The translations under genes were made by a program, and so were the position numbers. The notes beneath the pieces were generated by a model. That model made no database searches and had not been told where the DNA came from. It was given only the letters and a program-made list of their open reading frames with translations. 64,000 nt of DNA from Oreohelix idahoensis (taxonomy: Eukaryota; Mollusca; Gastropoda; Stylommatophora; Oreohelicidae), in the NCBI GenBank assembly GCA_024509875.1, contig JAMPIV010019840.1, forward strand, positions 310,001 through 374,000, given 5' to 3'. Shown one piece after another: positions 22,801-35,211 of the stretch. The stretch's first letter is position 1. Every line of letters starts with the position of its first letter.

Positions 22801-23589
22801 AATGTATTTTTCCTTTTGTAGCTATAGTTCTAAATGGCTTTTTTATCCAAAACATGCTGTTCTCTTAGCTTATTTGGTTAATCTGTATGTATTTGGGGGG
22901 AGTCTTTTGCCAGTGTGGACTATTGGCTCGGATCCTTATTTATTTTTTTATATGTTAGCTTTAGTTTTTGTAATATAGTGTTTTATAAACTTTTGCACTT
23001 CTGAAGGGGTCTTTGTGCCTATGAGATTTTCTACACTCATTTCTATAGTGCGTTTCACAATGTTTGCCGCTGTTTAATATTCAATATCACTGCAACCACT
23101 TGATCGTAATTGTTGCAACTTTGCATATGACCTAATGATCGCTATGTCCCGAGGGGGACATTTTTTTCCTCGTTAACAAACTTAGGTTTTATATTTTCTT
23201 TATTTAAAGTATACAAAATCGACCACCTCTTAGTCCAACCGTGAAAAGGCAGGGCTTACCCCTTCATATTTGTGAGCTATTTCGATTTCACATCTTGAAC
23301 GTATTTCACGTGATTTTCCCCGCGTTTCAGCTCACTGCCGCACTGTTTTGAACATTACATTAATCCTTATGGTGTGTTCAGTTACCTTTCTACTGATTGT
23401 GTATTTCAGTGCATAGGGGTATCTTGCGGTATTCTAGGTCTGTACAAAATACGAATTGTAAACCCCTCTAACTTCCGTCATTTACGGTAAATTATTTTCG
23501 ACAAAATAAATTGTATAGGACGCCCACTAGCTTGATTGCCTCAGCAATTTTTTATTTTAATTCGACCGTGAAACGCACTTTACCTTTTT
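22801..23589. other. No gene recognised
   Basis: About 0.8 kb of sequence without coding signals or matches elsewhere in the window. Confidence 0.4.
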
Positions 23590-23815
23590 TTTAATGTTTT
23601 GCTAAAAACAGGCAGTACAAATATAGGACCTACATTGAATCAATAGTTGCATGTGCTATCAATAAAAATAAAGGAAAAAGGGCTTAGAAATGTGAACTGT
23701 TTTTAAACTATTATGTTATGTGAATAAAATGATTAATTAAATGTACATCCATTTTAAAACATATCAATCTTTTTTTGTCACAATCACTTCATAGATATGG
23801 ATGTAGTGTCCTATA
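23590..23815 (+). repeat. R1 repeat, interrupted copy
   Basis: AAAAACAGGCAGTACAAATA at the start and CACAATCACTTCATAGATAT near the end are R1 landmarks. Its continuation (ACCACATATTTCTGTAAAAA) appears at 27325, after the piggyBac element. Confidence 0.6.
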
Positions 23816-24271
23816 TTTAGATATGAGGAGAGAGTTACGGGACTTGGAATAATGGCCGCTGTGAGATGTTAGACATGTTTGTATCTCTATGTATAATAAA
23901 TGTTAAGAACGACAAGAGTCTAGCATTGGTTCATTTAGAGGACTAAGATAGAATACCACAATAACAATTTTTTTTTTGTTTAACTCATTTCCCCCCAGGC
24001 TGTTTTTGGGTTTTACCCAGGCCCGAAAATGGATGCAATTTTTTCAGACAGGTGAGGTTTTAAAAATAGACAGTGGACAAAGACATAAGTTCGGTAGGTA
24101 GGCTACTTGTGTTATACATTTAAATGTGTGAAATTGACTGGAGAATCTTATGAATTGCTTCATGTAATTAGTTAATATGAATAGGTGTGTGTTATGTCTT
24201 GTGAAGTGTAGACTTGATTAAAAAAGTGTTTAAATTTTTTTTTTTAAATTGTAGGCCTATACTTAAACTTA

Positions 24272-24915
24272 GCAAAACAGACGATAAACCCACATTAAAG
24301 ATAAGCGTAAATGGGGAAATCCTGGAACAAGTCAAGAGCTACGTATATCTCGGTCATATTATAACAGAAGATGGCAGATGTGAAACAGAAATCAAGAAGA
24401 GAATAGGAATGGCCAAAGCTACATTCAACAACATGAAACATATATTGACATCCAAACAGTTATCTCACAAATTAAAACTGAGAATCATAAAGTGTTATAT
24501 ATATTCTGCATTTCTGTATGGCGCAGAAACATGGACGATGAATAAGCAGTTGGAAGAAAGAATTGAGGCTCTTGAAATGTGGATATATAGAAGAATGGGG
24601 CGTATCTCATGGAAAGAGATGAAAACAAATAAGGAGGTCCTAGAAAATCTAGATATGAAAAGAGAACTAATGAGGGAGGTCAAAGTTCGACAGCTAAAAT
24701 ACTTTGGCCACATAAAAAGGCATAACACCTTGCAGAAGACCATAACAGAAGGGAGAGTTGAAGGCAAACGTGCAAGGGGAAGACAGCGCTATAAGTGGGA
24801 AGACAACATCAAGAGATGGACAGGAAAGAGTCTATCAGAGTGCACCATCAAGACAAGAGACAGAAGACGTTGGAGATCCATTACAGCCAACCTTCGTTGT
24901 GGAGATGGCAACTGA
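24272..24915 (+). pseudogene. RTE-B RT C-terminal fragment
   Basis: Open from the insertion point to TGA at 24913-24915. Encodes VKSYVYLGHIITEDGRCETE, SAFLYGAETWTMNKQ, KVRQLKYFGHIKRHN and GRQRYKWEDNIKRW. These are the C-terminal blocks after the RT palm in RTE ORF2. Motifs A to C and the endonuclease are missing. Open frame upstream of 24272 belongs to R1, not the LINE. Confidence 0.85.
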
Positions 24916-24929
24916 TGATGATGATGATG
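24272..24929 (+). mobile_element. RTE-B LINE, 5' truncated, with 11-bp target duplication
   Basis: Flanked by ACTTAAACTTA at 24261-24271 and 24930-24940. Ends in a GATGATGATGATGA tail. Inserted into an R1 unit. The exact duplication suggests a younger insertion than RTE-C copy 1. Confidence 0.92.
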
Positions 24930-25553
24930 ACTTAAACTTAAATATTTCAGCTCCCAATTAATGTATGGCAATAAAATGTTCAGAATGTCAGTGCACATTT
25001 AGTTTGAAACATATCTAGAAACTTTTTATCACTATCACTTCATAGATGTAGCCTAATTTTTATGATTTTTTTTCTCAAAACCACATATGTTTGTAAAAAC
25101 AACCGCTCAAAATGCGTGCAATTTTTCTCTTCAGGTTATATTTAAAAAACAGGCAGTAGACACACATTTTATTTAACTAGGTGTTGATGTTATACAAATT
25201 GTTTTGGAAATTGACTGAAGAATCTTGTGAAATGCTGTAGATAATTATTTGATGTAGGAAAAGTTTCTGTCATGTTATGTGAAGTGTAGACCTAATCAAA
25301 AATAACTGGAAAAAAAGATAAATAAAACTGTACTTACATATGTCAGCTCCAGTTTAATCCATTGCAGAAAAATCTCAGAATATCAGTGCACATCCATTTT
25401 GAAACACAACACATTTTACCACAATCACTTCAAATTTATAATTTATATGATTTTTTTCCCTACACCACAAATTTCTGTAAATACCAAACAACTATGACTA
25501 ATATTACTTACACCAACCATATTCTATTTTACATTTCCCAGAAGAATTTGCCA

Positions 25554-27073
25554 CTATTCACATGCTTTTAAGGTAGTCATAAAAACATTGTGGGTGTAGA
25601 TGTAGCTGGTCTGGACATCCAGTGCAATAATAATGAGAGCGCTGACATAATAACCAACTTTTTGATCCAGGAGATCACACCCATTCATTGAATTGTTGTA
25701 TTTATCTATCATTTTTGGTTTGACAATGTGCTTCCACTTTGGCCTGAGAAGATACAAGGAAAACCAATTTCTTGGCTTTTTTGTCTCTAAATGCTGTACA
25801 CAACACTGTGCTTGTTTGTGTCATATACCATCTGTATTCCAGATAACTAAGGCGCAGAGTCTTCAGCTGTAATGGACAGTTTCTCCGGATAATGTTCAGA
25901 GTACCAGTGTAGTATTGCTTCTTGTCCAGTAAGAAGTCAATGAGTTCTCTTGTGGTGTAATACCTGTCAGCAAATAAATGGTGTCCTGTACCCAAAGGCT
26001 GTATTAGGGTCTGAAAAATCTTGATAGCTTGCCCACTGTTTGTATCCACTTCAGAATCATATGAAGTTTCAGAACCAAAATATGTGAACATGTTCACCAC
26101 ATATCCAGTTGCTGAATCACATAAACCAAAGACCTTTATGTGATATTTGCTTGGTTTCCTTGGATTATACTGCTTATATTGCCATCTGCCTTTACATCCT
26201 ATTACCATTTCATTCAAACTGAGATTTTGGAATGGGTAAAAGGCACTCTGAAATTTTTGCAACAACATGTTCATAAAAGGTTCAATCTTTTCTTTTCCTT
26301 GCGAATTTTCATCAGAGGCATGAAGCATTGCATAATATAATGCTTCAAATCTACCTCTTGAAAACATCTGAAGAAACCAAGGAGTATAAAATTCTGCAGA
26401 TGTATACCAGTAGTCGCGAATGCATGGTCTTTTCTGAATCCCAATATTTATTAGGACAGCAATAAACTTATCAAGTTCATGGCGTGTGACTTTGGTCCAC
26501 CGAGAATACAATGAATATTGTTTCGCAGGGTTATTTTGAATACATTTGAGCCTGGAATAATCTTGATGCACTGGCACATGAAATCTTGAACCTCATCTGT
26601 ATTCAAAACACTGAAACATTTCAATGGGGTTGACAGGTCAAACCCCTCATTCACACCTGGTGTTCTCTTTGGACAAAATTGAAATGCATTTTGTGTCATC
26701 CCCTCAGCAATTTCTAACCACTCTTGGACATCTTGTGAGGATGCACCTGCCTCTAGACTTGTGGCAGTTCTCATAGCTTTACTTTTGGTCACAATGGTGT
26801 TTTTGCCTCTTTATCCTTTTCCTTTAGTGACTGAAAGTTTTGCTCTTTTTATACCAGCCCTACCTGATGCAAGTTCAATCAGCTGATCGACATCGCCCTC
26901 AGAATGATCACTTTCATGAATATTCTGACACAAAGTCTTTACAATGTCTTCATTGGAATTACTAAACCTAACTTCTAAATCAGTGTCGCTCGAGTTATCT
27001 TCTGTCCACTGAGAAATTAGTGTCGTGCTTGCTCAGCTGAAAGCAGGTGTTTAGAAGAAGATTCTTGATCCAT
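25554..27073 (-). pseudogene. piggyBac transposase, broken, first catalytic Asp replaced by Asn
   Basis: Would excise and insert its element at TTAA. Start ATG at 27073 (MDQESSSKHLLSAEQARH) then a TAA at about 27016. The acidic N-terminus continues in other frames. Main part 26577-25702: KVTRHELDKFIAVLINIGIQ, then LSLNEMVIGCKGRW, where the family has D-E; the Asn codon is at 26212-26214. Next KPSKYHIKVFGLCDSATGYV, then HHLFADRYYTTRELIDFL with the second Asp. A frame change leads to NNSMNGCDLLDQKVGYY with the third Asp. The Cys-rich C-terminal domain is not seen. Frameshifts, the nonsense codon and the D-to-N change all argue against activity. Confidence 0.88.
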
Positions 27074-27324
27074 TTTGTATGTAAACAAAAAAATAGAAAT
27101 GTATATAAAACACACAATTTTAGCTTCACAAATTTTTTTTCGCTCACAAACGTCCATAAACATGTGCTGGATGTAATGAAATGATTTAAATACCAGCTAG
27201 TTGTTAGGTATTTATAACTTTTCGTTCAAACTCGACATATATCACACTGGCGTGCCACGCGTCATTGGTCCAAACGGAAGTCCTATCTGGCGCAAAGTGC
27301 TCCAGTTTGGACGGAAAGAGTTAA

Positions 27325-27900
27325 ACCACATATTTCTGTAAAAACCAAAGATGAAACTATTGTTACTAATATTATTTACACATACTACATTCTATTTTAT
27401 GTTTCCCAGAAGAATGTTGCCACTATTCATTTGCTTTCATGGTAGTTATAAATACATTGTGACTAGTTTTGACACCCAGTGTAATAATGATTGGAGTACT
27501 GATGGCAAGCAGGTATGCTGCTGAGGACACAGTTCCTATCTCTTTTTATATAACATATAAGTGGCCTAGTGTCAGAAACGTTCTTCAAAGCTGAGGCTGC
27601 TTGAGGTCTAACAATATCAGTAGCTGCATTTTCTTGGATACTTAGTGTACTCAGAACAGCAGAATCTTCAGTTAATTGGTGAAGCAGATTTGAACTGCAT
27701 CATGATGAAAACAGTATAACATTGAAGTACTGACCTCCTATACTTCAAGCAGCCAGAAGAAATTGTTTTCCAATTATTAAAAAAAATTTGCATTTATGTA
27801 CACCATAATAGCCAACTCTTTGGTCCAGGAGGTCATACCCATTCATTGAATTGTTGTATTCATTTATAATTTTCAGCTTTACAATATTTAAAAAAAATAT
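27325..27900 (-). pseudogene. Second piggyBac C-terminal/3' fragment
   Basis: 27325-27505 matches 25465-25625 (3' non-coding and C-terminal end). 27805-27890 matches 25640-25725, the DLLDQKVGYY coding region. About 280 bp of unrelated sequence separates them. This shows that R1 sequence runs straight into piggyBac coding sequence, so R1 is probably piggyBac 3' DNA. Confidence 0.65.
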
Positions 27901-27904
27901 ATAT

Positions 27905-28239
<335 letters not shown>

Positions 28240-28453
28240 CTCAATTCCAAATAATATGAATTACTGCTGATATGAGACAGTGGCATCACATTTGTCAAAA
28301 CATTGTCAATAGGGACAATCACAATTATGCTTATACGTTAAATAAAAAACTAAAATAAATGAACAAAATCAAGAAGAAACTGTGAACAAGAATAATATTA
28401 AAGTGGAGGGGGTGTAAATGCCTGGTGTTTCTAGTTATATAACTGACTTTTAT
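28240..28453 (+). repeat. Dispersed repeat continuing into I/Jockey 3' UTR sequence
   Basis: Matches about 40540-40790 in the same orientation (CAATTCCA.ATAA.ATGAAT at the start, GGTGTAAA.GCCTG at the end). The end also matches 9953-10000, the 3' UTR of the I/Jockey LINE. Confidence 0.6.
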
Positions 28454-28454
28454 A

Positions 28455-29362
28455 ACTTTCTTTTCTTACTAGCAATAGATTGGGTTATGAAAACACTGAC
28501 ATCACACAACAGAAATGGAATCCAGTGGAATTTGACTAAACAGCTTAATGATCTGGATTTTGCAGATGACTTGGCTCTTCTGTCCCATAACCATAATCAG
28601 ATGCAAGAGAAAATGAAAATACTTGATGAGAGGTCACAACAGGTGGGCCTGAAAATACACAGGGAAAAGACAAAGATTATGAGAATAAATCCAAGAAATT
28701 ATAACAAGGTTGAACTTGAAGAAACACCACTAAAAGAAGTAGAATCTTACACATATCTTGGAAGTAATGTAGACAAAGTTGGAGGGACAGACAGTGATAT
28801 CAAAATAAGAAAACAAAAAGCAAGAGGAGCTTTCATTGCATTAGGAAACATATGGAGAACAAGAGAAATCAAATCCAACACAAAAATAAGAATCTTCAAC
28901 TCAAATGTCAAGTCAGTCCTATTGTATGGCTCTGAGGCATGGAGAACAACAAAAACAACAACTAAAAAGCTACAGACTTTTATAAACAGGTGCTTGCGTA
29001 GAATAGAAGGACTGAAATGGTATGACAAAGTCACAAATGTGGAATTGATGACAAGAACCAGACAAGTGCCAGTGGAACAAGAGTTGAGAAGACGACACTG
29101 GCGATGGATAGGACACACATTGAGGAAACCTGTTGATAGCATTACAAGGCAGTCCTTGTTCTGGAATCCACAGGGAAAGGGAGGAAGAGATAAACCGAAA
29201 AACGCATGGAGAAGAGAACTGGAAACAGAGGTGAAAATGATGAGGAAAACATGGAAAGAACTTGAACGAATGGCACAGGAGAGGAAGACTTGGCATGTGT
29301 TTGTTGAAGGCCTACACTCCTTGCAGAGGTAAAGGGTATTGACTGATTGATTGAAAAATTGC
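28455..29362 (+). mobile_element. RTE-D LINE copy, 5' truncated
   Basis: RT from just before motif C to the C-terminus, then a GACTGATTGATTGA tail. Confidence 0.85.
28462..29332 (+). pseudogene. RTE-D RT C-terminal half, open
   Basis: One frame runs from FLLAIDWVMKTLTSHNRNGI through motif C LDFADDLALLSHN, the YTYLGSNVDKVGG and VLLYGSEAWRTTK blocks, WRWIGHTLRKPVD and the end FVEGLHSLQR. Motifs A and B and the endonuclease are missing, so it is a truncation fossil although the remaining ~290 codons have no stop. Confidence 0.85.
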
Positions 29363-29821
29363 CATTTTAAATCTTTCTATTATATGAAACTTACATTCTA
29401 GCTATCAAATGGGAAAAGTTACATTTTTCAAACATGATCTTATGCACATTTAGTATGCATTTGAAAATCTCTGAATCACTCAAGAAAATCAATATGGCAC
29501 AAATAGTTTAAAATACAATCACAGACATTCTATCCTCAAACATGTATAACACCCTTTATTAATCTGCTAATATGTTTCTATATGGCTGTTAATTGTCATA
29601 GTTGATGTTTTTTGCTAATACATGTTGTTGATAACTTTCAGGTCCTTACAATCAATGTTGATGCATTCTAGCATTTTCATAATTTTCACATCTATTTTCT
29701 CTATCTCAAATGCTTTAGTGTAGTGCATAAAGCTAATGTATAGATAGATTATAGATAGAAGTTATATTTTTTTAAATGATCATATACACATTTTGTATGC
29801 ACTTGGCAGCTCTGACCCATT

Positions 29822-30066
29822 CAGAAGAAAGTTAGTATAGCAAAGACTATTGAATGTGACATTGGACATTCTACCATTAAACATGTATCACTCAGAAGAA
29901 AGTCAGTATAGCAAAGACTGTTGAATGTGACATTGGACATTCTACCATTAAACATGTATCACTCAGAAGCATTCTTTTATTAAACATGTATCACTCAGAA
30001 GAAAGTCAGTATAGCAAGGACTATTGAATGTGACATTGGACATTCTACCATTAAACATGTATCACT
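29822..30066. repeat. 71-bp tandem repeat, three full units plus a 32-bp partial
   Basis: Units start at 29822, 29893, 29964 (internally deleted) and 29996. Core GTGACATTGGACATTCTACC. A diverged relative of the same block lies at about 29430-29555. Confidence 0.9.
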
Positions 30067-30227
30067 CTTCCTTACATTTTCAAGTTGTAATATTTTTTTT
30101 CACCATTATTTAAAAAAAAAAAGAAAATTTGAGTGAAATTTCGTGTAAAATCAGTATCTTAAATAACCAGCTTGCAACTAACTAACTGTCTAAGATTTTG
30201 TTACACATAATTCATTTTTCTTCTCAG

Positions 30228-30303
30228 ATTGCAAAAAAATATGGAACAGAAGATCCCATTCTTGGATCAAAAAATAAAACAGGACATCAGTACAGATTTT
30301 AAA
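30228..30303 (+). CDS. C2H2 zinc-finger gene, putative start exon
   Basis: Acceptor TTCATTTTTCTTCTCAG ends at 30227 and donor AAA|GTGAGT follows 30303. ATG at 30241 gives 21 codons, MEQKIPFLDQKIKQDISTDF plus K, ending on a codon boundary (phase 0). Bases 30228-30240 would be 5' UTR. The only other usable frame stops inside the exon. It splices in frame to 30606 over a 302-bp intron, or to the candidate exon at 52839. Predicted from splice signals and frame; any upstream exon is unseen, and the start could lie upstream because the frame is open to the acceptor. Confidence 0.62.
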
Positions 30304-30605
30304 GTGAGTTTTCTTTTTAATTCTTGATAACAAATTTTTATACATCCTAAGGCAGTTAAACTGAGAAATCAGTTAAAATATTGTCCATTTTATTACTTAT
30401 TGCTAGGTTCTTTTCTTTTTTTTTCTTTTACAATGAAGCATACTCGTATGTCAATGTAATGTACAGTCTTCATCAGGGACAGTGGCTGAGAAAAGAAAGA
30501 AATTTAAGTACATAAAAATGTATCATGTAGTTGTGAAACTGAGACGATATTTAAGACTGAAGTGATTTGTTTCAAACTTGAATATGTTCAATATTTTGTT
30601 TTCAG

Positions 30606-30720
30606 GGACACACAATAAAGATAGAAAGTGAAAGTGAGGAAGATGGTCATGTTTCTGCAGGGAGAGAGAGTACGAGGACCAGTTCCACATCTGTATATCC
30701 TGCTGGGGACAATTTACTCA
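30606..30720 (+). CDS. C2H2 zinc-finger gene, acidic linker exon
   Basis: Acceptor ATATTTTGTTTTCAG ends at 30605; donor CTCA|GTAATT follows 30720. Length 115 bp: enters in phase 0 and leaves with one base. Only this frame is open; both others stop early. Residues are acidic and Ser/Thr-rich (HTIKIESESEEDGHVSAGRE then STRTSSTSVYPAGDN), as in N-terminal linkers of zinc-finger transcription factors. The left-over A plus GT at 63633 makes a Ser codon and reads directly into the zinc finger. Repeats are scarce around it, unlike the surrounding region. Confidence 0.66.
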
Positions 30721-31559
30721 GTAATTATTTACAACATTTTAACATTAATGTAACCTGTGCTCAATAAGTTACAACTATCAACGCATATGTAACATAATAA
30801 GTGTTATTTGTACACATCCACCATAAACATCATTATTTTTTAGGGTCTCTACCCTGAATGTACAGGTGTGTATTTTTTTTCTTTTAATTTCAATAATTTT
30901 TTAAATTTTTGTGGGTATCTTTAGTCCACACAGAAAATCCCTTTCTGCAAATTTTACTTGTTTGGGGCAGTGGCATACCAAGGGTTTATAGCCCCTGGTC
31001 ACTGCCAGATAAAATATATGTTCCATTTGTAGACCAATCAAAAGAAATTTGAAAGGACTATATGAAGCACTGTCGTGACTTTTAAATTCTTCTAAGAGCA
31101 CCAGGATGAATTACTGGGAAAATATGAAATTTAAGAACACCAAACAAACAATCAAATAAACACCCAGTCAGTGTTCATAGACTGTGTGCTCAAGGCATCT
31201 ACAGATTGACACAGATTGACTCTGGCATCTAACTTCGCCTGTTCTCTTCTGGACGGCTCTCTCAAAAATAGGCCTGTTTCGCAGCTTGCTATCTCTTTTA
31301 GAAGCCTAGGCTAATCACTCAACTTACGCATATTAATTTGCGTCACACAAAAAAAACACACGCGATTATTGCTCTAGAAGGCATGAAAACACGAATATAC
31401 ACAACTATTTCTAGAGCAAAAACACAACTAATTTGTAGGCTTTATTGTGGCCTTGTAATAAATCTTCTTGAAGATAACGTGATGAAAAGGCACAAAACCA
31501 CAGAGACAATATGGCTGACAAGATGGGTGAACCACGCAGACAATATTGCTGACAAGATG

Positions 31560-32790
31560 GGGCCAGCATCGAGAACGACAGATCTCAAGATGGCGCTGTC
31601 ACATATTCCCCGCCTGATTTTGTTGTCGTCCCGACAACTGCAGTTGGAACAAAGTCAGTTCGTGACTGCAGTAGCATCCTGCAATTGCTATCTTAGAAAG
31701 CAGGATCTTGCCATCAATGTCTGTGAAATAAAAGCTTGCCAGGTCAGTGCACTTCTGACAGATCTCATAAGCATTAACTGTCTTGATAAAAGTCTCAGTG
31801 TTGAGAAGGAATTCAAATTCCATGTTTATATGCTTCAGTTGACTGAAAGGTGTTGACATTTCCTGCTGTAGTCTGTCTAGTATGCATCTTATCACTTGTG
31901 CAATCTTATCACTTGCGCATTCTTTTCATCTGCTGGAGGTTTTTTGATAGTTTAACGGGCATCACTCATCAACCTTCAGCTTTGATCTGTTGCACCTCTT
32001 TTTGCACACCACAAAGTGTCCTTTCTCTTGCAATTTTGTGGTGCTCAAAAGGTCATGGCTTAGCACGTCATTATGTGAAAGAATTATTATGACATGAGAT
32101 GATTGTGCTTATACATTGTGTCCAAAAGTATTCATTCTTATATTGATGATCTTGTATGTGTGTATGAAATAGGATATAAGTCTCAGTTGATACTTTATGG
32201 GCTATGTCATAAATATGATAATTACTATTGCTTAATGCATAGAGTAGGACTATGTTCAAATATGTGTGTTGTTTAGATGCTTTCAAAGTGTATGGACAAA
32301 CACTGATTGTTGGCCCAATATATATGACCCGATGGACTTCATGTCAATGGTGATCTGTGTGGATCCTCAGAGTGAAAAGTAGAAGATGTCTAATAAATAT
32401 TGTGCTGTATTATTTTTTGCATTGGTCTTTGCATTCAAAACTGTTTCTTTACAAACAATGTCACTCATTTTGTTAAGTTCTCTCTTGAGAGACTTCAAAC
32501 CTTTGATGTTCCTTGATGGATCTTGCAATTGTTTTGGTACGTGGTCAGTTTTTCCAAGAATTTGATACAGAAAAATAAAAAAACAAAGCATTAAAATGAA
32601 ATTAAAAACATTTTGATGGAGCTTCTCAAGTAGATCTGCCAGTTCATCAAATCTTTCATAAATGACTTTAACAGCTTCTGCTCTTGAACTCCAAATGGAG
32701 TTGCTTCCATGCAACATGGGCTTTGGGGAAAAAGATATGAAGCATATAGATTTTCTGCCTAGAGAGGATGTGCAGCTGCTCACTTACACT
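31560..32790 (-). pseudogene. hAT transposase relic (ZMYM1-like type)
   Basis: Two stretches in the expected order. 32783-32367 contains IWSSRAEAVKVIYERFDELA, LYQILGKTDHVPKQLQDPSR and SLKRELNKMSDIVC. 31895-31599 contains IRCILDRLQQEM, HINMEFEFLL and LASFYFTDIDGK. These blocks are typical of the middle and rear of hAT-superfamily proteins related to ZMYM1 and DUF4371 proteins. The dimerisation domain is not seen. About 470 bp of unrelated sequence with frame changes separates the halves. A dead copy in the big intron of the zinc-finger gene, antisense to it. Confidence 0.72.
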
Positions 32791-32949
32791 AGTTGTGATC
32801 ATACAGCCTAGAGATTACGTGCAGCTGCTCACTAGTTGTGATCATACAGCTTAGAGAGAACGTACAGCTGCTCACTAACACTAGTAGTGATCATACAGTC
32901 TAGAGAGGACATACAGCTGCTCACTAACATTAGTTGTGATCATACAGCT
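32759..32949. repeat. 42-51-bp tandem repeat, four units
   Basis: Units begin at about 32759, 32808, 32850 and 32900 with CTAGAGAG and share GCAGCTGCTCACTA and GTGATCATACAG. Located directly beside the hAT relic. Confidence 0.88.
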
Positions 32950-32951
32950 GA

Positions 32952-33795
32952 AGAATATGAATAATTTGGATTTGAAGTAAAAAATGACAGTGAGAGAATC
33001 TGCTGAGAAAGAAAAGATTCAAATTATGTTAGTTGGACACATGCATTCGCAGAGAAACAACCTGACTTTTTGGTGCCTCCCTCCATCTGTGACCAGGTGA
33101 CCGCCCATCCCTGCCCTTCCTTGTTCTATACACTGGTGTGGGGCTTTGATCTGTATGTCTTGGCTTAAAATCTTAATTATAACTTATTAGAGATTTAACA
33201 GGTTTTTTTTTTTTAATTAACGAAACAGAAATGCTGTATGCCTAGCCCTCCTTGCTATATGTTTTGTTGTTCTTTTTTTCCATATCCTTGCCATTTTTTT
33301 CATTTGATATTTGTTTGGTTATTTCAACCAGTTCCACATTAGCAATCCTATCATACCATAATGATCTATTTTTTTCTGAAAACAGAAAAAAAAAGCATTT
33401 CTTCTTCGTACACACTCAGTCGTTGTCCACTTGAATGTTCTCAAAGAAAGCAGTAATCAGTTTGAGGCTATTTGAATCCCTGTAAAACTTTTCCACAAAA
33501 GGAGCTGGCGTCTGCCATATGTATTTTCTCTGTACCGCATATAAGGGGCAACTTTAAAGCAGATGTTCAGCAGTCATTTTATCATTGCCACAGTTAACTG
33601 ATTGGTAGTTGAGCCTAGAAAGCATTTAAAAAGTCCTAAATCTTCCTTACATTTAGTTTTTGTTTTTTTTTAGATGGTATCTAAATCTTTTGTGGGCCAG
33701 TCTGGAGATGCTGAAGATTATTACCTTTTACTTGAAAATTCTTGTTTTTGTTTTTGATTCTGCCTATATAGCTGGTAGAAAGAAATCCATTTAAA
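32952..33795. other. No gene recognised
   Basis: T-rich intronic sequence with no match elsewhere in the window. Confidence 0.4.
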
Positions 33796-33799
33796 AAGC

Positions 33800-35026
33800 T
33801 ATACAGTGGTGACACCACATCTGCTTGTGGCCAAAACCAGAAAGATAGTAATCAAGGGGGTTCTCGGAGCGGAATAATGGTTGTAAAAACTAAAAGAAGG
33901 GGTAAATGGGGGGGATAGTATCAAGGATGGGGGTATGGTCTCGAGGGCATGGGGGGGTGAGGTAAAACTAAAAGAAGGAGAAACCAAAGGGGACCAGGTC
34001 ATAGTGGGTATGGCCCAAAAGGGGATGAGAGGGCGGGGGGGGTCCAAGGAAGAATACTTCTCGGCTGCTTCAAAGGTCAGTGGATGGACTGCCTAGATGG
34101 AAAATTATCATCCTCGGAGATTTCAATGCCAGGGTTGGAAAATGACCATGGCATAGATTGGGTGGGGTTATCGGTAGATATGGAGAAGATTTCTTGTGAC
34201 AATGGAAAGCGACATGTAAAGCCGCTTACATGCATTACACTAAGGTTGTGGAAACAACCAAGAATGAGAAAGTCAGTGTTCGACTGGGGCCATTGGTTAG
34301 GAGGAGCTTCATTCAAAATATGTCCGGGTGCACCTAGAGTCTGGAGGGGGCCAGAGATTGGAAGTGTTCCACTACTGCTTACAATCAAAAGAAACAATGA
34401 AGAGTTGCTCAAGCTAGGAACTGTCCAGCACCACGCAAGATCAAAAGAACAACAGAAAGAGTTTGCTCAAGCCCTATGAACTGTCCATCACTACACGCAA
34501 GAAACCAAGTAAACCAACCCATAACGGAAGAAATGAGCATTAAGACCTACAAGCATGAAAGAAGCCAGAAATTAAGACACAGATATCAGGGCTTATTGCT
34601 ACAAGCGGTGTGTAAAAACCACAGAAGAACAACCTGTATGACTTGGGATACCCTGTGGCTTTAAATTCAAGGCATCATAAAGACAGCTGCTGCAGACGCT
34701 TGTGGTGAAGTCCGACTTGGGAACAAGAGAAAGAGGACACCTTGGTGGACAGAGGAAGTCAAAGAGAAAATAAGAGAGAAGAAAATGGCATGGAAACAAG
34801 TATTGTAGGAGCTTAAAAAAAAACACAGCAGGACAAATAGAGAAATATAGAGAATATGTGATACTCAGAACAGAAGCAAGAACAAGTTGCTAGCAGCAAA
34901 ACAGAAGTCTTGGGAAGAATTTGGAGAAGAAGCTAGAAAGGATGGGACCAGCAATTGTTCTATAAGGACCCTAAAGAAACATGAGGAGAAAAACAATGCC
35001 CTCTTAAAGTTAACATTTTTTTGCCC

Positions 35027-35067
<41 letters not shown>

Positions 35068-35176
35068 TTAATTTTTACATGTGTTGACATAAAAGATGGA
35101 AGAACTGAAGGGCTGGCACTTGGAGAAAAATCAAGTTGGGCAAGCAGCAGGGTCAGGGGGGGCTTGGGGACATCAA

Positions 35177-35211
<35 letters not shown>

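Larger units (their letters stand above)
24010..25470 (+). repeat. R1 tandem units within the piggyBac 3' region
   Basis: Two successive R1 units, about 24010-25110 (enlarged by RTE-B) and 25111-25470. Shared landmarks are GAATCTTATGAATTGCT/GAATCTTGTGAAATGCT, GTGAAGTGTAGAC, TCAGTGCACAT and AAAACCACATATG. Confidence 0.65.
23984..27320 (-). mobile_element. piggyBac-type transposon bounded by TTAA
   Basis: TTAA at 23980-23983 and 27321-27324 flank it. Inward ends are CTCATTTCCCCCCAGG on the left and, read inward on the other strand, CTCTTTCCGTCCAAACTGG on the right: related but imperfect terminal repeats. Inside are a broken transposase (25554-27073) and a long 3' non-coding part with two R1 units, one holding an RTE-B insertion. 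The outside flanks join into an R1 repeat, which supports the borders. Confidence 0.7.

Noticed and set aside
33660..33760. Possible exon after a TTTTTTTAG acceptor (MVSKSFVGQSGDAEDYYLLL)
   Set aside because: No donor follows and phases do not bridge the known exons.
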